Below, one piece after another: positions 42,740 through 50,926 of a DNA stretch of 64,000 nt; the first letter of the stretch is position 1; each line of letters starts with the position of its first letter. Under the pieces are notes generated by a model, which saw only the letters and a program-made list of their open reading frames with translations, was not told the origin of the DNA and ran no database searches. The translations under genes and the position numbers were made by a program. The stretch lies in the NCBI GenBank assembly GCA_047602305.1, contig JASGHO010000001.1:992001-1056000 (forward strand), given 5' to 3'. This DNA is from Ancrocorticia sp047602305 (GTDB taxonomy: Bacteria; Actinomycetota; Actinomycetes; Actinomycetales; Actinomycetaceae).

Positions 42740-44074
42740 CTACTTGAACCCGAACAGCGGCGGGAACACCAGCGCCACGATCGCAGCCCAGCCTGCGAAT
42801 ACCGGGAGCGCGAGGCACTGCCAACGCTCCAGCCGCACCGACGGCTTTCCGCGCAGAATCCCCACGTAGTGAACCGCAGACCCAATCAAGTGCACCAGCA
42901 ACAGCACATTGAGAATCAACGCCGCGAGCTTATTGGGTGAAGTGCCGAACTCCAGCAGCCGCCCGGACATTGCCCACAGGAGCAGCAGGTCCACCGCGAT
43001 TCCCGCCCCAATCAAGGCGAGTTGCATCCAGTCGAGCGCCCGCGGACCGGATTCTGGCGCGCGTGCCGACACCGTGAACAGCACGATCGCCGCCACCACA
43101 ATAAGCAGCACGTCGAAGATGATGAGGACTTCGCGCTCCAGGTCCACCGGGCTCCCGGTGATGGCAACAACGGCGAGGAAGCTCGCCAGCGCAAGCGTCA
43201 GGATCGGTGTGAACACCGCGGTGAGCACGGGTGCCATGTTCTCCATGGCCGCTTTCTTTCGCTCCACCAGCCACGCGCACACTAACACGGCACCGGCCGC
43301 GCCCACCGGCACGATCCAGCTGACCGCCTCGCCAAGGCTCTCGCCGTCCACTCCGATTGCGGTGAAGATTGCGACCAACAGTCCCACCACGACGCCACCG
43401 CCCAGCGCCGTCAGCACATAGTAGATGAACGCTTCCCCCAGATAGCGGACCCAGTCCATCCACGCTTCAAGGCTGCGCCAACGCCGCCCCAGATAGGCGA
43501 TGCCAGACAGAACAAGAACGAACACTGGCAGATGGATCGCGGAAAGGAGCAGGGTTTGTGTGCTCCAGTCACCCGGGTAGAGTCCGGCGGCGAGGGCTCC
43601 CACGCCAAATCCACCGGCAAGAATTCCGCTGCCCAAGCGATCGCGCGAGGACGACGTCACGGTCAGATAGATGGCGAGGAAAGCGAGCACTGTGAGGATT
43701 GCGCCGCGCAGGTAGAAGGACTCCGCGAAGGGTTCCGAGAGCGCAAGAGGAACCCGCACCGCCAGTCCGGCCAATGCTCCCAGCCCAAGCGCGATGGGCA
43801 AGTGCCACGCGGCTCCGGTTCGGACCGCCGGCAACTGTTCCCACGCCCGATCGGGGTGGGCCGCCAGGTACTCGGAGGCAACCTCCGCCACTGTTCCCAG
43901 GCGATGTTTCGCCACCAGTAACGCCTCGTCGCTCGACAGCCCGAGGGCTGAAAGATCCTGGTACTCGGCCAGTAGGTGATCTTCCAGCTCGTCGACGTCG
44001 TCAGCGGTGAGGCCGCGATTGGCCGCAACGGCTTCGCGCCACTCGCGTAGCTGAGTTGCTATCTCGTCCGACAT
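42740..44074 (-). CDS. PadR-linked polytopic membrane protein with HAAS-like domain
   Basis: A 444-residue protein. The first 80 residues (IATQLREWREAVAANRGLTADDVDELEDHLLAEYQDLSALGLSSDEALLVAKHRLG) form the helical permease-prefix/HAAS domain usual beside PadR genes. About ten to eleven hydrophobic spans follow, including WHLPIALGLGALAGLAV and AFIYYVLTALGGGVVVGLLVAIF. ATG 44074 has AGGAG upstream; the open frame runs further 5' into padR but that part is not this protein. It starts eight bases behind padR and should be co-expressed. Function unknown; membrane stress sensing is an inference from the family setting. Confidence 0.8.
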   Translation of the reverse strand: MSDEIATQLREWREAVAANRGLTADDVDELEDHLLAEYQDLSALGLSSDEALLVAKHRLGTVAEVASEYLAAHPDRAWEQLPAVRTGAAWHLPIALGLGALAGLAVRVPLALSEPFAESFYLRGAILTVLAFLAIYLTVTSSSRDRLGSGILAGGFGVGALAAGLYPGDWSTQTLLLSAIHLPVFVLVLSGIAYLGRRWRSLEAWMDWVRYLGEAFIYYVLTALGGGVVVGLLVAIFTAIGVDGESLGEAVSWIVPVGAAGAVLVCAWLVERKKAAMENMAPVLTAVFTPILTLALASFLAVVAITGSPVDLEREVLIIFDVLLIVVAAIVLFTVSARAPESGPRALDWMQLALIGAGIAVDLLLLWAMSGRLLEFGTSPNKLAALILNVLLLVHLIGSAVHYVGILRGKPSVRLERWQCLALPVFAGWAAIVALVFPPLFGFK

Positions 44075-44082
44075 TTCTACTC

Positions 44083-44418
44083 CTAGCGCTCCGTTTGGGG
44101 CATGAGCCCCTTCAAAGTTGTGGCGACGACCTCCAGCGCCGCGGCTTGCCCGTGAAGTTCGGACATTCCGGCGCTGGTGATCGCGTAGTACTTGCGGCGG
44201 CGGCCGGTTTCCGACTTTCCCCAGTGTGCTTCGATGAGGCACTGCCGCTCGAGGCGATGAAGCAAGGGATAGAGCATTCCCTCACTCCAGTCGAGTGAGC
44301 CGCCGGAGGCTTCTTTGATGCGCCGCAGGATCGAGTAACCGTAGTCCTCGCCACCCGCCAGCACGCCCAGAACGATGGGGGTTGCGGAGGCGGCAACAAG
44401 ATCTTTGCTGATACGCAC
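44083..44418 (-). CDS. PadR-family transcriptional regulator
   Basis: A 111-residue winged-helix repressor: VLGVLAGGEDYGYSILRRIKEASGG, DWSEGMLYPLLHRLERQCLIEAHWG and GRRRKYYAITSAGMSELHGQ. First gene of a pair with the HAAS/polytopic membrane protein. A second, unrelated PadR-membrane pair occurs at 32431-33604. Start ATG 44418. The CTAGGCATGAG/GCTAGGTATGCAAG stretch upstream may hold its operator. Confidence 0.93.
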   Translation of the reverse strand: MRISKDLVAASATPIVLGVLAGGEDYGYSILRRIKEASGGSLDWSEGMLYPLLHRLERQCLIEAHWGKSETGRRRKYYAITSAGMSELHGQAAALEVVATTLKGLMPQTER

Positions 44419-44531
44419 GACACCCCTTACCTTGTACTTCTAGGCATGAGACTACCCTTGCACTGCTAGGTATGCAAGATCGGTAATGAGAACCGGGTCA
44501 CCCGCTACAGGACGGGCCCTACAGACGCAAA

Positions 44532-44576
44532 AGGTGGCGCCGTCGTCGACACTCATGAACAATGACGGCGCCACCT
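44532..44576. terminator. Hairpin terminator, downstream copy
   Basis: AGGTGGCGCCGTC (44532-44544) pairs exactly with GACGGCGCCACCT (44564-44576) over 19 nt. On the minus strand TTTTGCG follows, so it can end transcripts from the sugar transferase. The left arm includes part of the recurrent 13-mer at 44536-44548. The rest of 44419-44769 shows no gene. Confidence 0.7.
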
Positions 44577-44662
44577 GGAGTTGGAAGCAACCCACCCACG
44601 TAGCAGACCCGTCACCTGACGTACCCCGTACCGGCAGCGAACGCAGTAGTGCCGAGAAAAGG

Positions 44663-44694
44663 CTCGGCCGCCACTGGGGGCAGTGACGGCCGAG
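44663..44694 (-). terminator. Rho-independent terminator of the sugar transferase gene
   Basis: CTCGGCCG and CACTG pair with CAGTG and CGGCCGAG around a GGGG loop, with one C/A mismatch. On the minus strand CCTTTTCTC follows. It lies 75 bp past the sugar transferase stop. Confidence 0.75.
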
Positions 44695-44769
44695 GGTTTG
44701 AGGGAACCGAGGTCAACTCGGTTCACGGTGGCGGGCTTAAGGAATTCCGGACGTTAGGAATGCCGGAGC

Positions 44770-46239
44770 TTAATAGGCCCCGTCAGATCCAACAACCGCC
44801 TTGGCGGTACGCAACAAGATGATCATGTCCTGGGTAAGGGACCAGTTGTCCACGTAGTACAGGTCCAGGCGGACCGTATCTTCCCAGGAGAGACGGGAGC
44901 GGCCGGAGACCTGCCACAGGCCGGTCAGGCCCGGGCGAACGCGCAGGCGGCGGCGTGTATCGGAATCGTACTGAGCAACTTCCTTCGGGAGGGCCGGGCG
45001 CGGGCCCACAAGGCTCATGTCGCCGCGGAATACGTTCCACAGCTGGGGTAGCTCATCAACGGAGAAACGGCGGATGATCTTGCCGGTGCGGGTAATACGA
45101 GGATCATCCTTCATCTTGAACAAGACGCCGGAACCTTCGTTCTCCGCTTGAAGCGCGGCGAGGCGTGCCTCGGCGTCCACACACATGGAACGCAACTTCA
45201 GGCAATCGAACTCTTCACCGTTGAGGCCAACGCGGCGCTGCTTGAAGAAGATGGGGCCGCCATCCTCAAGCTTGATCGCAATCATTGTGGCCAGAAGAAT
45301 ATGGCTGGTCAAGATCAGGAAGAGTGCCGATCCGACAACATCGATGGAACGCTTCACCCAACGCAACGACTTCGCAGCCGTGGGCCGGGCAACATCCACC
45401 AAAGGAAGGCCGGCTACCGGACGGAATTCCAGACGCTCAGCACTCACATCGGCGAGGGTGGGCGCGAGGATCATCTGAACACGGGACTGCTCAAGCTGCC
45501 ATGCCAGGCGGCGGAATTCAGCAGAAGAATCGAATGACCCTTCTGCAAACACCACTGCGGGAGCTCCGTTTGCCTTGACGATCGTCGGCAAATTCTCCAT
45601 CGCACCAAGCACGGGGAGCCCCGTCTTCGTGGAGCTTAGCTTTTCGTTGGTGACGACACCCTTCACCTTGTATCCCAGCCACTTCTCCCGATTGAGAACC
45701 GCAGCAACTTCATCCGCATGGGAGCTACTACCGGCAATAAGAAGTGGGGTAATGAAACGACCATTCCGATGTAGGTGCTGCATCGCCCGGCGGCGAATAA
45801 CCCGAGAAATGCTGAGAAGCACCACACCCATGAGCATCCACACTCCGAAAAGCAATCGTGGATACTCATAGTTCAAGAGGTAGCAGATGATACTGATAAC
45901 ACCGGCCGTGGTGAACGAAGCATTGATAACTCGCTTGTATTCGATAGCACCAGCACGCACTTGAGACAAAGCGTAGGTTCCAAATATCGACACAATGGCG
46001 ATCCACAACACGGCGAAGATCGCCGTTGCAAGATAACCTTCAGTGGTCATGGGATAGCCACGAACCCCTTGTGCCACAACGGTAGCAACGAGGAAGCTCA
46101 GACCAATAGCGATCGTATCCGCAAGAGCCAGGAGCCCTCTTTGAACATGTGCCGACCGTACAATAGAACTTCTGGACGGCATCAAATACCGTCGGGATAG
46201 AAGTGTAAACCGTCGTGACGCTGCTACACCTTGAGCCAT
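44770..46239 (-). CDS. Polyprenyl-phosphate glycosyl-1-phosphate transferase (WbaP/CpsE-like)
   Basis: A 489-residue membrane enzyme that starts exopolysaccharide or capsule units by moving a sugar-1-phosphate onto undecaprenyl phosphate. Four to five N-terminal spans (LLALADTIAIGLSFLVATVV; AIFAVLWIAIVSIFGTYAL), a CoA-binding-like middle domain (LLIAGSSSHADEVAAVL; GVVTNEKLSSTKTGLPVLG) and a catalytic domain beginning VKRSIDVVGSALFLILTSHI. FFKQRRVGLNGEEFDCLKLRSM, RRFSVDELPQLWNVFRGDMSLVGPRPALP and RPGLTGLWQVSGRS are the family blocks. ATG 46239 has AAGGGGGA upstream. No capsule cluster is adjacent; the nearest partner is the divergent cytidylyltransferase. Confidence 0.93.
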   Translation of the reverse strand: MAQGVAASRRFTLLSRRYLMPSRSSIVRSAHVQRGLLALADTIAIGLSFLVATVVAQGVRGYPMTTEGYLATAIFAVLWIAIVSIFGTYALSQVRAGAIEYKRVINASFTTAGVISIICYLLNYEYPRLLFGVWMLMGVVLLSISRVIRRRAMQHLHRNGRFITPLLIAGSSSHADEVAAVLNREKWLGYKVKGVVTNEKLSSTKTGLPVLGAMENLPTIVKANGAPAVVFAEGSFDSSAEFRRLAWQLEQSRVQMILAPTLADVSAERLEFRPVAGLPLVDVARPTAAKSLRWVKRSIDVVGSALFLILTSHILLATMIAIKLEDGGPIFFKQRRVGLNGEEFDCLKLRSMCVDAEARLAALQAENEGSGVLFKMKDDPRITRTGKIIRRFSVDELPQLWNVFRGDMSLVGPRPALPKEVAQYDSDTRRRLRVRPGLTGLWQVSGRSRLSWEDTVRLDLYYVDNWSLTQDMIILLRTAKAVVGSDGAY

Positions 46240-46731
46240 CGGTCCCCCTTTTGCGTGAATCTCCACCGTGGCAACTGCAGTTATGCAGACTCCAACCGAT
46301 CGCGTGTTATCGGCTGAATAATTGATAGTATGGCATCCCACTAGACGAATGGCCAGCTATATGGCCAATTTTTGGCCAATGCGACACTGTTCAATCGGCC
46401 ACACTTGGCAAATTCATTTGACATGTCAAATTAAGGTATTATGCTTTTAATGTAATCTAAATGTACCGATTCTTACATTCTCTCTCACCGACCTCTTTCA
46501 ACCATAGCTAGAGGGCAAGGTGAAACGATGCAAGATATGGTGGACCGCTGGATGAAAGTCCAATACGGTTAGCCGGGAGTCCAAATACGTAATCCAATAG
46601 AGCAGATGGACCTTACCAGCCGTCAGTCGATGATCCATTCTTGGTCATCCGGCAAAGATCCAGATGCATTCAGGCTCGATAGAGTGGACCACCTCGGTGG
46701 AAGCTCCAGCCGTCGATGAAAGGGGAAGGTC
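46240..46731. other. 492-bp divergent leader between sugar transferase and cytidylyltransferase
   Basis: Contains no gene of normal size. TGGCCA occurs at 46350, 46362 and 46373 and CGGCCA at 46396, spacings of 12, 11 and 23 bp, so all face one side of the helix. ATTTGACATGTCAAAT (46416-46431) is a perfect palindrome with TTGACA on both strands. A 14-codon frame (MQDMVDRWMKVQYG) starts at 46528 behind AAGGTG. The 46540-46700 part has several short self-complementary stretches such as CCACCTCGGTGG. Long leaders with these traits suggest layered control. Confidence 0.5.
46350..46431. promoter_or_regulatory. Phased TGGCCA boxes and a 16-bp palindrome
   Basis: Three TGGCCA and one CGGCCA boxes spaced by about one or two helical turns, followed by ATTTGACATGTCAAAT. 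They lie 110-190 bp before the sugar transferase start and 300 bp before the cytidylyltransferase. A regulator binding cooperatively along one DNA face would explain the phasing. Confidence 0.5.
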
Positions 46732-47175
46732 TTGCCTCAGGAAGACCAGCTAGTCGGCTACGTGCCGGGCGGATTCGACATGCTCCATGTCGGACATTTG
46801 AACATTCTGCGCGCTGCTCGTGAGCGGTGCGATTATCTCATCGTGGGAGTTGCAACGGACGAAGCACTCATTGCCATGAAGGGGCGCCCGCCGGTTATCC
46901 CCCACAAGGAACGCATGGAGATCGTCGCAAGCCTTCGTTTCGTCGATCAAGTTGTTGCCGACGTCTCCCAGGACAAGAGGGTCGCTTGGCAGGAGAACCC
47001 TTTCAACGTCCTCTTCAAGGGCGACGACTGGCTGGGTACCCCCAAGGGAGAACGCCTCGAGGCCGAGATGGCCGAGGTAGGCGCCCGAGTCATCTACATG
47101 CCTTACACGCCTTCGACATCCTCAACGATGCTGCGCCAGTTCATTACGAGCGGTGCCACGGCCGAGTCTGCCTGA
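46732..47175 (+). CDS. Cytidylyltransferase-family nucleotidyltransferase (TagD-like)
   Basis: A 147-residue cytosolic nucleotidyltransferase. GYVPGGFDMLHVGHLNILRAA holds the HxGH nucleotide-binding motif, and TPSTSSTMLRQF the second signature (variant of RTxGISTT). Members join CTP to glycerol-3-phosphate, ethanolamine-phosphate or similar. ATDEALIAMKGRPPVIPHKERMEIVASLRFVDQV and FKGDDWLGTPKGE fit glycerol-3-phosphate cytidylyltransferase-like enzymes of surface polymer synthesis. Start TTG 46732 with AAGGGGAAGG upstream. It pairs functionally with the divergent sugar transferase. Confidence 0.88.
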   Translation: MPQEDQLVGYVPGGFDMLHVGHLNILRAARERCDYLIVGVATDEALIAMKGRPPVIPHKERMEIVASLRFVDQVVADVSQDKRVAWQENPFNVLFKGDDWLGTPKGERLEAEMAEVGARVIYMPYTPSTSSTMLRQFITSGATAESA

Positions 47176-47254
47176 CGATCTGCCAAGTGATCTCGCGCGG
47201 GCCTGGACCCGCGTCGGTCACCCTTCATCGATATTCGATATTTCCGCTATCACC

Positions 47255-47304
47255 CGGCACTTGGGGCCGGACTTCACGTTTGTGAAGTCCGGCCCCAAGT
47301 GCCG
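47255..47304. terminator. Perfect 23-bp-stem hairpin between convergent genes
   Basis: Arms 47255-47277 and 47282-47304 are exact complements around a GTTT loop. It lies between the cytidylyltransferase and the opposing response regulator gene and should stop transcripts from both. No U-tract on either side. Confidence 0.8.
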
Positions 47305-47356
47305 TCATGCTCATGTTTGGTCACGCCAGTAGATCACGAACTACTGACTCAGCCTT

Positions 47357-48019
47357 CTACTTGAAATCGACCAGGCCAGCCCGCGCGGCTGTGACGAGGA
47401 CCTGCACACGATCCCTCACGTTCCACTTGGACATGATGCTTCCCAGGTGCATTTTGACTGTGCCCTCAGAAACATCCAAAGCTTTGGCCATCTCCGCGTT
47501 CGACATGCCGAGAGCAAGACTGCGCAGAACATCTGATTCTCGTTCACTCAGGGGCGGAAGATTGCTCACTGTGCTCGTGGCCGAAACGGGCCCTGAGGAG
47601 CGCACATACTCAACGAGCCGCGCGGCGACACGCGGTGAGATTGGACTCACACCATCAAATGCTTGCTTCAGCGCGTTGAGTATTTCGTCGGAGCTAGACT
47701 CTTTGAGGATGTATCCAGAAGCACCAGCGCTCAACATCGGTAGTACCGCATCGCTTGTATCAAGTGTTGTGACTGCTAAAACGCAAATCTCGGGCCACCG
47801 AGTCTTGATCTTCTCGGTTGCTTCAATGCCGTCCATCTCTGGCATTCTGATGTCGATCATTACGGCATTGGGCTGCAAACGCTCGACTGCCTCTAGGGCT
47901 TCTAGGCCATTCTCCGCTTCTCCCACAACTGTGACTTCAGGGTCACGGGACACAAAGTGTGAGAGTGCTACTCGCACTAGAGGATCGTCATCGGTAATCA
48001 GCACGCGGATCTCAGTCAT
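47357..48019 (-). CDS. NarL/LuxR-type response regulator
   Basis: A 220-residue regulator. Receiver domain IRVLITDDDPLVRVALSHFV with acidic pocket and phospho-acceptor Asp56 in AVMIDIRMPEMDG, then Thr/Lys switch residues in LAVTTLDTSD and GYILKESSSDE. The C-terminal LuxR helix-turn-helix is LSERESDVLRSLALGMSNAEMAKALDVSEGTVKMHLGSIM. ATG 48019 is used; an upstream in-frame ATG at 48040 is possible. It is divergent from a histidine kinase of the matching HisKA_3 type, so the two form one two-component system even though on opposite strands. Confidence 0.92.
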   Translation of the reverse strand: MTEIRVLITDDDPLVRVALSHFVSRDPEVTVVGEAENGLEALEAVERLQPNAVMIDIRMPEMDGIEATEKIKTRWPEICVLAVTTLDTSDAVLPMLSAGASGYILKESSSDEILNALKQAFDGVSPISPRVAARLVEYVRSSGPVSATSTVSNLPPLSERESDVLRSLALGMSNAEMAKALDVSEGTVKMHLGSIMSKWNVRDRVQVLVTAARAGLVDFK

Positions 48020-48176
48020 GAGTCCAGTGTAGCGTGCCAATCACCTTGGCTTTCGTCCCTTACCGAATTACCATTAAGTACATAAAAGAACCTACTTTAG
48101 TCGGATGCGTGTAAACGAGAAAGACGAGAAGATGGGTATCGAATAACCAAACGACCACTGAAAGGGGGAGTTTACG

Positions 48177-48227
48177 ATGGGTGCTTGGACCTGGCTGGCT
48201 TGGTTTATTCTGGGCTACGAGCCGTAG
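48177..48227 (+). CDS. 16-residue Trp-rich peptide gene upstream of the histidine kinase
   Basis: ATG 48177 follows GGGGGAG by seven bases, one of the best ribosome sites in the window. The product is MGAWTWLAWFILGYEP, with three Trp, one Phe and one Tyr in 16 residues, then TAG. The kinase GTG lies 50 bp downstream in the same direction. The peptide is hydrophobic enough to insert in or cross the membrane. It could be a signalling peptide sensed by the kinase, a small regulatory membrane peptide, or a leader peptide. No homologue is known to me. Confidence 0.55.
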   Translation: MGAWTWLAWFILGYEP

Positions 48228-48276
48228 AGACACCTGATTTAACAGTTTGAGATTGCATGCGGCGAAACGAGGTAGT

Positions 48277-49449
48277 GTGAGTACAGCTCAAAGCACAGTG
48301 TGGTTCAACCGCACTGAACGTTTGAGCCGTGCCGAGTGGATTTCGATCCTTGTTTTCGTCGCGGTTCTCATCTCTGTGGACTTTTTCAGCATAGTGAGAT
48401 CCCCTGGCGGAGATAACCCGGACCGAGTATTCAGCCTGCTCGCTACCACCTGCCTAGCGTTGTTTGTGTGGTCTCCTCCTATTGCCACAGCTGTTCTCGG
48501 TGGCCTCGTGTCCCTTTCTATCCTTTCGGGACACGTGGCTGCCACTCTCCTCGCCACAGCGATGGCAACCCTGCTCGTCGTACGCCAGGCTTCAGCGCCA
48601 CTGCTCACCGCGTACGCGGGTGGCTTCCTCATCTACATTGCTGCTGCCGTCTCATATGCCAACGAACGACCAATGATTGTTGCGCGGAGCCTCCTTGTGG
48701 CGGTGATCGCGGGTGGAATCGGTCTACTTCTTCGTTTGATGCATGCTCGCCGTGAGCAACTTGAGCGCAAGTTGACGGAACAGGCCGAGCAACAGCGCCA
48801 GGCGATTCTCGCCGAGCGGCGCTGGATTGCCGACGAGCTGCATGACAGTATTGCTCACCATCTGACGATCATCTCCTTGCATTCGCAGCTTCTCGATGAC
48901 GAGATCATGCGCCCCACGTCAGCCGAGGCAATCAAGGTTGCTGCTCGCAACGCACTGACCGATATCCGTTTCGTTATCAAACTTGCGGAATCGGCACCGG
49001 CTGGTGGTGAGGTGCCTCTGGGAGATCTCGCCAAGGCTATCGAAGAGGCTCGCAACGAATTCGGAGCGGCTGGCCACACGACGGTGCTGGAAGGCAATCC
49101 GGCTGACGAGATGATCTCGCGCGGTGTGGACATCATTTTGGCTCACGTTGTTCGTGAGTCCGCCACCAATATTCTCAAGTACGCCGGTCCTGGCGAGGTA
49201 CGATTCCTTCTCAATGTGGCTCCGGATGCCATCGTTCTGGAGATCCACAGCCCTCTGTCCTCGGATGGCCCGCGCGTCAAGTCGTCAACCGGAACCGGCC
49301 TCAATCGCATGGCCGAACGTGTGCTCGGGGTGAGTGGTGAGTTCACCGCGGGTCCCGATAACGGCATGTGGGTTGTCTCGGCACGTCTGCCCATTGAGGC
49401 AGCGAACGGTGCAGCCTCATCGCATCCGGGAAGAACCTCGCACCCCTAA
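48277..49449 (+). CDS. Sensor histidine kinase, HisKA_3 type
   Basis: A 390-residue membrane kinase. Residues about 15-165 contain five to six spans with very short loops (ISILVFVAVLISVDFFSIV; SLLATTCLALFVWSPPIATAVLGGLVSLSIL; LLVAVIAGGIGLLLRLM), so the stimulus is probably sensed within or at the membrane. The coiled linker RREQLERKLTEQAEQQRQ leads to RWIADELHDSIAHHLTIIS with phospho-acceptor His189. HATPase: HVVRESATNILKYAG (N box) and GTGLNRMAERVLGVSGEFTAG (G box). GTG 48277 has GAGG upstream. Partner of the divergent NarL-type regulator; a tiny Trp-rich gene precedes it. Confidence 0.92.
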   Translation: MSTAQSTVWFNRTERLSRAEWISILVFVAVLISVDFFSIVRSPGGDNPDRVFSLLATTCLALFVWSPPIATAVLGGLVSLSILSGHVAATLLATAMATLLVVRQASAPLLTAYAGGFLIYIAAAVSYANERPMIVARSLLVAVIAGGIGLLLRLMHARREQLERKLTEQAEQQRQAILAERRWIADELHDSIAHHLTIISLHSQLLDDEIMRPTSAEAIKVAARNALTDIRFVIKLAESAPAGGEVPLGDLAKAIEEARNEFGAAGHTTVLEGNPADEMISRGVDIILAHVVRESATNILKYAGPGEVRFLLNVAPDAIVLEIHSPLSSDGPRVKSSTGTGLNRMAERVLGVSGEFTAGPDNGMWVVSARLPIEAANGAASSHPGRTSHP

Positions 49450-49459
49450 TCACCCCAAT

Positions 49460-50161
49460 ATGACAGTCACCCCCGACGACCCCCTTCCCTCCCCCGAGGG
49501 AATGTACGAGGAGCAACATCTCGACTCGCCATATGTCGAGTGCGTGTGGCGAGCTAAGGCTGTGCGAAGTGAGCGCTACCTTGTGGCCGCCGTCGAATAT
49601 TGGGATATGTGGTTCTCTCGGCAGCCCGGTGGTGAGATCATTGCCGCCCTGTCCGGGCCCACGGTTGGACACCGTTGGGTTGAGTCCGTCGTGGGCGAAT
49701 ACGGCTGGGGTGTTCAGTTACGGGCCCATATTGTGGTCCCGGGCGTGAGTGCTCGCCTGGTCCTGGGCGGCGAGGAGCGCCTCCCAGTCCGCGACGGCCG
49801 GGTGACGATCGCCGGACACGATCTTCCGGTTCCCGAGTACGAGGAACTTGAAGCGTTCGTCACCAGGCTTATTGAGTTGGATGTTTTACGATCCGACGAC
49901 GACGTCCGCCGCGTCCTGATCGGCGACGACGCCGGCTATTCCGAACGTCACTGGCAGCGCCGCGTACGTGGCGCGACGGGGCTGACCCGCAAGCAGATCG
50001 CCCAGCTGGCCCGTGCCCGCGAGGCTTTCACTCTCTTGCAGCAGGGAGTTTCTCCTGCGGAGTGCGCCGCGCGTTGTGGATTCTCTGATCAGGCGCATCT
50101 CACGCGTTCCCTGCGCGCATTTCACGGCCTCACACCGGCCCGCATCCTCGCCGGTCAATGA
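49460..50161 (+). CDS. AraC-family transcriptional regulator
   Basis: A 233-residue regulator. The C-terminal AraC helix-turn-helix pair is clear: GLTRKQIAQLARAREAFTLLQQGVSPAECAARCGFSDQAHLTRSLRAFHGLTPARIL. The N-terminal half (SPYVECVWRAKAVRSERYLVAAVEYWDMWFSRQPGGEIIAALSGP) is a divergent sensor domain like those of the DUF6597-type AraC group. ATG 49460 lies 10 bp past the kinase stop with no ribosome site, so it may be translated through coupling; ATG 49502 is an alternative. Targets unknown. Confidence 0.85.
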   Translation: MTVTPDDPLPSPEGMYEEQHLDSPYVECVWRAKAVRSERYLVAAVEYWDMWFSRQPGGEIIAALSGPTVGHRWVESVVGEYGWGVQLRAHIVVPGVSARLVLGGEERLPVRDGRVTIAGHDLPVPEYEELEAFVTRLIELDVLRSDDDVRRVLIGDDAGYSERHWQRRVRGATGLTRKQIAQLARAREAFTLLQQGVSPAECAARCGFSDQAHLTRSLRAFHGLTPARILAGQ

Positions 50162-50313
50162 GTCTTTGCTCCATAGCGGTTTGCTCCGCGCCGGTCGTGC
50201 ACGCCACCACGCTCGCGCTACCCCCAACCGATGATGGCGGAAATCTTCAATCGCGCCGCTGCCGGGAGGTGATGAACTAAGGGCATCGAAACCACCGGAT
50301 ACAAGGAGTCACG

Positions 50314-50844
50314 ATGTCGATCCCCGCCGCACCCGAAGGCTACGCAACTATCAATCCCTTCATCATCACAAGCAACTGCGAAGAAGAGATCCGCTTCATC
50401 ATCGATGTCTTTGGCGGAAGCGAACGCCCCGAAGCCCGCACCGTCGATGTGGATGGTTTACTGTTCCAGGCCGAGGTGCTCATCGGAACCACCACCATCA
50501 TGTTCGCCGAGCGCAAGCCCGATTGGCCCTTCACGCCGAGTCTGCTGCAAATATACGTGGACGATATTGAGGCGACACTCGAGAAGGCACTCGCCCGCGG
50601 AGCACATCTCATCACCAAGCCCACCGACTTCTTCGGCACCCAGTTCGCCCGTTTCCGTGATCCGAACTCAAACATGTGGTGGGTCTGGCAGCACGGGGAA
50701 TTCGCCTGGGACCAGAGCGACGACGTGTGGGAGGGCGACGCTCCGGCCGAGGACTGGAACGCCATTTCCCCCGATCTCGCCTATCTCCGCGACACCATCT
50801 GTGAGGAAATGCCGAAGCTACGTGATCCGCGCGGTCACAAATAA
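50314..50844 (+). CDS. VOC-family (glyoxalase/PhnB-like) protein
   Basis: A 176-residue protein of the vicinal oxygen chelate fold. ATINPFIITSNCEEEIRFIIDVFGG opens the first beta-alpha-beta-beta-beta unit, and LLQIYVDDIEATLEKALARGAHLITKPTDFFGTQFARFRDPNSNMWWVW the second; this is the PhnB/YdcJ-like arrangement in which canonical metal ligands are partly missing. A C-terminal tail (DWNAISPDLAYLRDTICEEM) exceeds the usual length. AAGGAG precedes ATG 50314. Catalytic activity cannot be inferred. Confidence 0.87.
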   Translation: MSIPAAPEGYATINPFIITSNCEEEIRFIIDVFGGSERPEARTVDVDGLLFQAEVLIGTTTIMFAERKPDWPFTPSLLQIYVDDIEATLEKALARGAHLITKPTDFFGTQFARFRDPNSNMWWVWQHGEFAWDQSDDVWEGDAPAEDWNAISPDLAYLRDTICEEMPKLRDPRGHK

Positions 50845-50865
50845 ACACAACTCAACACTTGAACC

Positions 50866-50882
50866 ATACCCCACTGGGGTAT
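50866..50882. promoter_or_regulatory. CsoR-like copper operator
   Basis: ATACCCC-ACT-GGGGTAT is a perfect 17-bp palindrome. CsoR repressors bind G/C-tract palindromes of the form TACCC...GGGTA and let go when Cu(I) binds. It lies 45 bp before the copper-type lipoprotein start, between TTGAAC (possible -35, 50859-50864) and TATAGG (possible -10). Confidence 0.7.
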
Positions 50883-50926
50883 AGGGTTGGTCATGATCGT
50901 ACAAAATGATTGAGGAGTGCAACGAC

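Noticed and set aside
46441..46731. Leader before the cytidylyltransferase considered as a c-di-GMP or other known riboswitch
   Set aside because: The conserved cores of riboswitch classes I could recall were not found. Structure may exist but cannot be named.
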